Shown: positions 61,601 to 64,000 of the stretch, piece by piece
How the letters are laid out: each line of letters begins with the position of its first letter
How positions within the stretch are numbered: position 1 is the stretch's first letter
Assembly (NCBI GenBank): GCA_025677815.1
Contig: JAIXMP010000024.1
Location: 372,001-436,000, forward strand
Reading direction: 5' to 3'
Source: Phascolomyces articulosus
Lineage: Eukaryota; Mucoromycota; Mucoromycetes; Mucorales; Lichtheimiaceae
Length of the DNA: 64,000 nt
Notes under the pieces: generated by a model
What the model saw: only the letters and a program-made list of their open reading frames with translations
The model's database searches: none
Told to the model about the DNA's origin: nothing
Position numbers and translations under genes: made by a program

Positions 61601-62016
61601 GCGAAATATCTGTCCGAACTTGAGGCATGAGAGAGTCTCCTTAGCATCTCTCGAGGATCACTTACCACACACCGCCTATATAAGATCGTACCATATCGTA
61701 ACGAAAACAACCCCAAATGAATGGTGTCATTCCCATCCGTGCATCTCCCCAGGTTTGTTCATAAAAATAGAAGGAGAGAGGTTTTTTTTCTTGGTGCATA
61801 CCCAAAACTTCTTTAGGCTGTAGCATTTCGCTTACCCCGCTGTAAGAGTAACCTTCTAAGATGCACTGGACAAATGCACCGTTAAAGAAAAAGAAAAGAA
61901 AGTTTGCAGTCATTCGATGATGTACTTGCCAAAACAAGCCTCCCACGATTCACCACTTGCAAATACCACAAACTGCCTCCATGGACCTTTACAAATTTTT
62001 CATGTTAGCCATTCTA
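61601..62016 (-). other. 3' untranslated region of the retroelement, probable
   Basis: Follows the stop of the C-terminal retroelement frame at 62017; composition matches the element rather than the AT-rich background. No coding recognised. Confidence 0.4.
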
Positions 62017-62700
62017 TCACCTGAACGGAGAGAATGCACGCCGAGTTAGGTTGGTCCATGGAAGCACTTGGTCAATGCTGCTACAAAATAGAGTTTGAGG
62101 GTACTGTAAGGTGCGAATAAAAGTGTCGATTTCGTGTAAGGACCAATCACTATTGCAACGTTGTGTTACAATTTTCCAAACTCTTTGTTTTAGAGGACAA
62201 AACACAAAGAAATGTTGGATGGATTCAGGTTCAGAAGTGCAAAGAGGACAGTTTGGTGACTCAAATATACGAGGTAGATGTTGATGAAGAAGAGACCGTG
62301 TGGGTATGCGGATGGAGAGGATTCTCCACCAGGTAGTACGAGTAAAGTGTGGTATTTGGTATTTCCAAAAACGACGCCAAGAGGAAGCAGAAATAGATGG
62401 ATTGGCTGGAATCGGTGTGGAAGTAGATGAATTAATAATAGTATGACGCAATACTGGGGTTGATAAAAGATGGAAGGGAGTTAATTTGTAAAGAGGAATA
62501 TAATGAAAGTAAAGATCCTCTATAACCATATCTGGAGAAACTGAAAAGGCATTGTGTTTCAGAAGATCCCTCAGCCATTGTGGGATATCGAGCGAATGAC
62601 GACGCAGATGGAGTCGAATTAGGTAGCATGTTTGAGTATGAGGGGAAGTAATTTCATTGGTATTACGCAGGCGCAATCTACCACGAGAACTAATCGTCAA
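62017..62700 (-). pseudogene. LINE ORF2 C-terminal region with zf-RVT knuckle
   Basis: An open frame of about 227 codons, in the same order and strand as the RT fragment. It contains FTRTTWWRILSIRIPTRSLL and the zinc-knuckle-like CPLCTSEPESIQHFFVFC (C-x2-C ... H-x4-C pattern) followed by PLKQRVWKIVTQR, typical of the zf-RVT region after fungal and plant L1-like reverse transcriptases. It ends RRAFSPFR and a stop. It has no start of its own and would have been continuous with the RT. Confidence 0.75.
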
Positions 62701-62973
62701 GACGTTATTGACAATAATATTTTTCAGTGAAGTTGTTGAGATAGGTGAGTTGTCAGAAGAAATTAAATGGTGAAAGGGGACGAGAAGAGCAGTTCCAGGT
62801 GTAATATGTAAAGGTTTTTGAAAAAAATTATTTGGAATGAGTTTATGGCAAGCATTTAAAAGAGGGTGAAGAGAAATTGGAAATTGAAAGAAAGAGGGGG
62901 AAACTGAATGTTGGCTTACAATGAAGAGAAGATATGGGTAAATAAAAGAAGGAGGGCCAGAACCGAAAATTCC

Positions 62974-64000
62974 TCAGATCCAGCGAGATTGCAACCCTAG
63001 TTGTTGGGTAGAGGGATCAAGAATACCTAGACCTCCTTTTGATCTGGGGAGACAAAAGTCGATCATATGAAATGGAGGGATAACCAATAGCCAGAAAATC
63101 ACGGCAGATCTTACGTACTTGATTAAAGATAGTGACTGGTGCGGGTGTTACAGTAAGAACATGCCATAATTTGCTGAGAATTAGAGAGTTGGTGACAAGA
63201 CTTTTGCCTTTGACTGAAAGGTTGCGTTGTTTTAGAATATTACATTGTTGTTGTATTTTTTCGATGATGAGGTGAAAGTGGGTAGAAAGTTGAGAAGCAC
63301 TGGAATTCAGAGGATACCCAAGGTATCGTAAAGCATTGGTTGATGTACGGTCATGGATTTGAGTTATGTTTAAGGAATGTAGAGTGGATAGCCAGTTAGA
63401 ATTTAGTGGAGCACTGGACAGAGAAATTACTTCAGTTTTGTTGATGTTGATGCGGCTGTTGGAAGCTTTGTTGTAAGTTTTGATGATGTCGAATAATTGT
63501 TGAGTTTCAGATGGGGATGAAAGAAAAACAATCAAGTCGTCGGCGAAGCTGATGATTTTCAAGGGTGGTGGAGGAGGGAGCTAGAGAGCAGGAGACAGAT
63601 GTCTAATAGGAGAAAAGGAAAACCAGTGAGTGAAGAAGAAAGAATAGAGCGAAGACATGGTTCAAAAATAATATTAAAAAACAGAGGAGATATTGGATCC
63701 CCTTGCCGCAAACCTCTTCCTTGGATAAAGGGACTAGAAATATGGCCGTTAATGTTTATGTGAACTTGGGTTGAATAAAACATGGAATGGAGACAAGATA
63801 TAAATGAATCGGGAAAGTTGAAATGTTGCATGACGGATACAAGATAATCTGGATGAACACGGTCATATGCTTTCTCCTGATCGAGAAGCAATCCGACCCC
63901 AGGGTGTTGTTATAATTGAGCATGAGACATGGCCAGGCGAGCAAGTAGACCATTATCAGCAATTGAGCGACCTGACATAAAACCGGTTTGAAAGGGTGTG
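62974..64000 (-). pseudogene. Non-LTR reverse transcriptase, broken frame
   Basis: RT motifs in order on the minus strand: QTGFMSGRSIADNGL at the window edge, LLDQEKAYDRVHPDYL, the RQGDPISPLFFNIIFE block, and the catalytic FADD in KIISFADDLIVFLSS (63547-63536), then GGLGILDPSTQQLGLQSRW. Lesions seen: TAA at 63912-63910 between the first two motifs, a frame change and TAG at 63583-63581 just before the FADD block, a frame change near 63050, and TGA at 62976-62974. The catalytic aspartates themselves are intact. An inactive copy; partial because the window ends inside the domain. Confidence 0.85.

Larger units (their letters stand above)
62017..64000 (-). mobile_element. Decayed non-LTR retrotransposon (LINE), 5' end outside window
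   Basis: Reverse transcriptase and C-terminal zinc-knuckle segments run in order on the minus strand (see the two pseudogene entries). There are no LTRs, and no endonuclease is in view; it would lie beyond 64000. The sequence is GC-richer than the host intergenic DNA. Stops and frame changes show it is inactive. L1-like clade is suggested by the zf-RVT C-terminus; exact clade not decided. Confidence 0.85.

Noticed and set aside
1..64000. tRNA, rRNA, CRISPR or centromere-type arrays
   Set aside because: I looked for T-loop GGTTCRA motifs with matching arms, for 5S-like blocks and for spaced direct repeats; only isolated partial matches were found, none with a foldable cloverleaf or array.

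Overview
The window looks like nuclear DNA of an early-diverging fungus, most likely a mucoromycete (Mucoromycota). It is strongly AT-rich. Genes carry many short GT-AG introns with GTAAGT-type donors and pyrimidine/T-rich tails, and proteins carry long Gln, Asn, His and Ser runs. Several house-keeping proteins are clearly fungal: exportin-T, Sec1, Rck2-type kinase, Pex4, Gpi2, class II aldolase. The organism assignment is inference from gene content and style, because no rRNA or mitochondrial marker is present. All gene models were spliced by eye, and every stated exon chain keeps one open frame across all junctions.

Layout. 1-10.3 kb holds a small unknown gene, a DUF4112 protein, two lineage-type unknown proteins and a two-finger GATA factor. 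10.3-15.9 kb is empty. 15.9-26.4 kb holds an F-box protein, a 15-exon exportin-T (LOS1), and a divergent 15-exon SEC1. 29.4-33.1 kb holds an Rck2/Srk1-type protein kinase convergent with PEX4. 33.1-37.8 kb is a gene graveyard: an SH3-domain relic, a 625-bp element with ~62-bp terminal inverted repeats and a candidate target-site duplication, and a transposase-like remnant. 37.8-47.9 kb holds a small unknown protein, an F-box/WD40 protein, a Rua1_C-type transcription factor and GPI2 (PIG-C). 49.3-51.0 kb is fructose-bisphosphate aldolase. 54.3-60.5 kb holds a C2/class-3 lipase, a small unknown protein and a membrane dipeptidase. From 61.3 kb to the end lies a decayed non-LTR retrotransposon on the minus strand, with a possible Pol III-box SINE-like unit beyond its 3' end.

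There is no operon or dedicated gene cluster. The genes serve separate processes: vesicle fusion, tRNA export, GPI-anchor synthesis, peroxisome import, glycolysis, lipid hydrolysis, stress kinase and transcription. The most unusual signals are (i) two microexons (7 and 10 nt), each followed by a GC-AG intron with a GCAAGT donor, plus a third such intron in the Rua1-like gene; (ii) the nested-hairpin inverted-repeat element sitting in a coding remnant; (iii) two perfect palindromes 18 bp apart at 41.5 kb; and (iv) an exon-like 72-bp island at 43.44 kb that fits no gene model. I saw no single new biological system that the sequence alone could establish.
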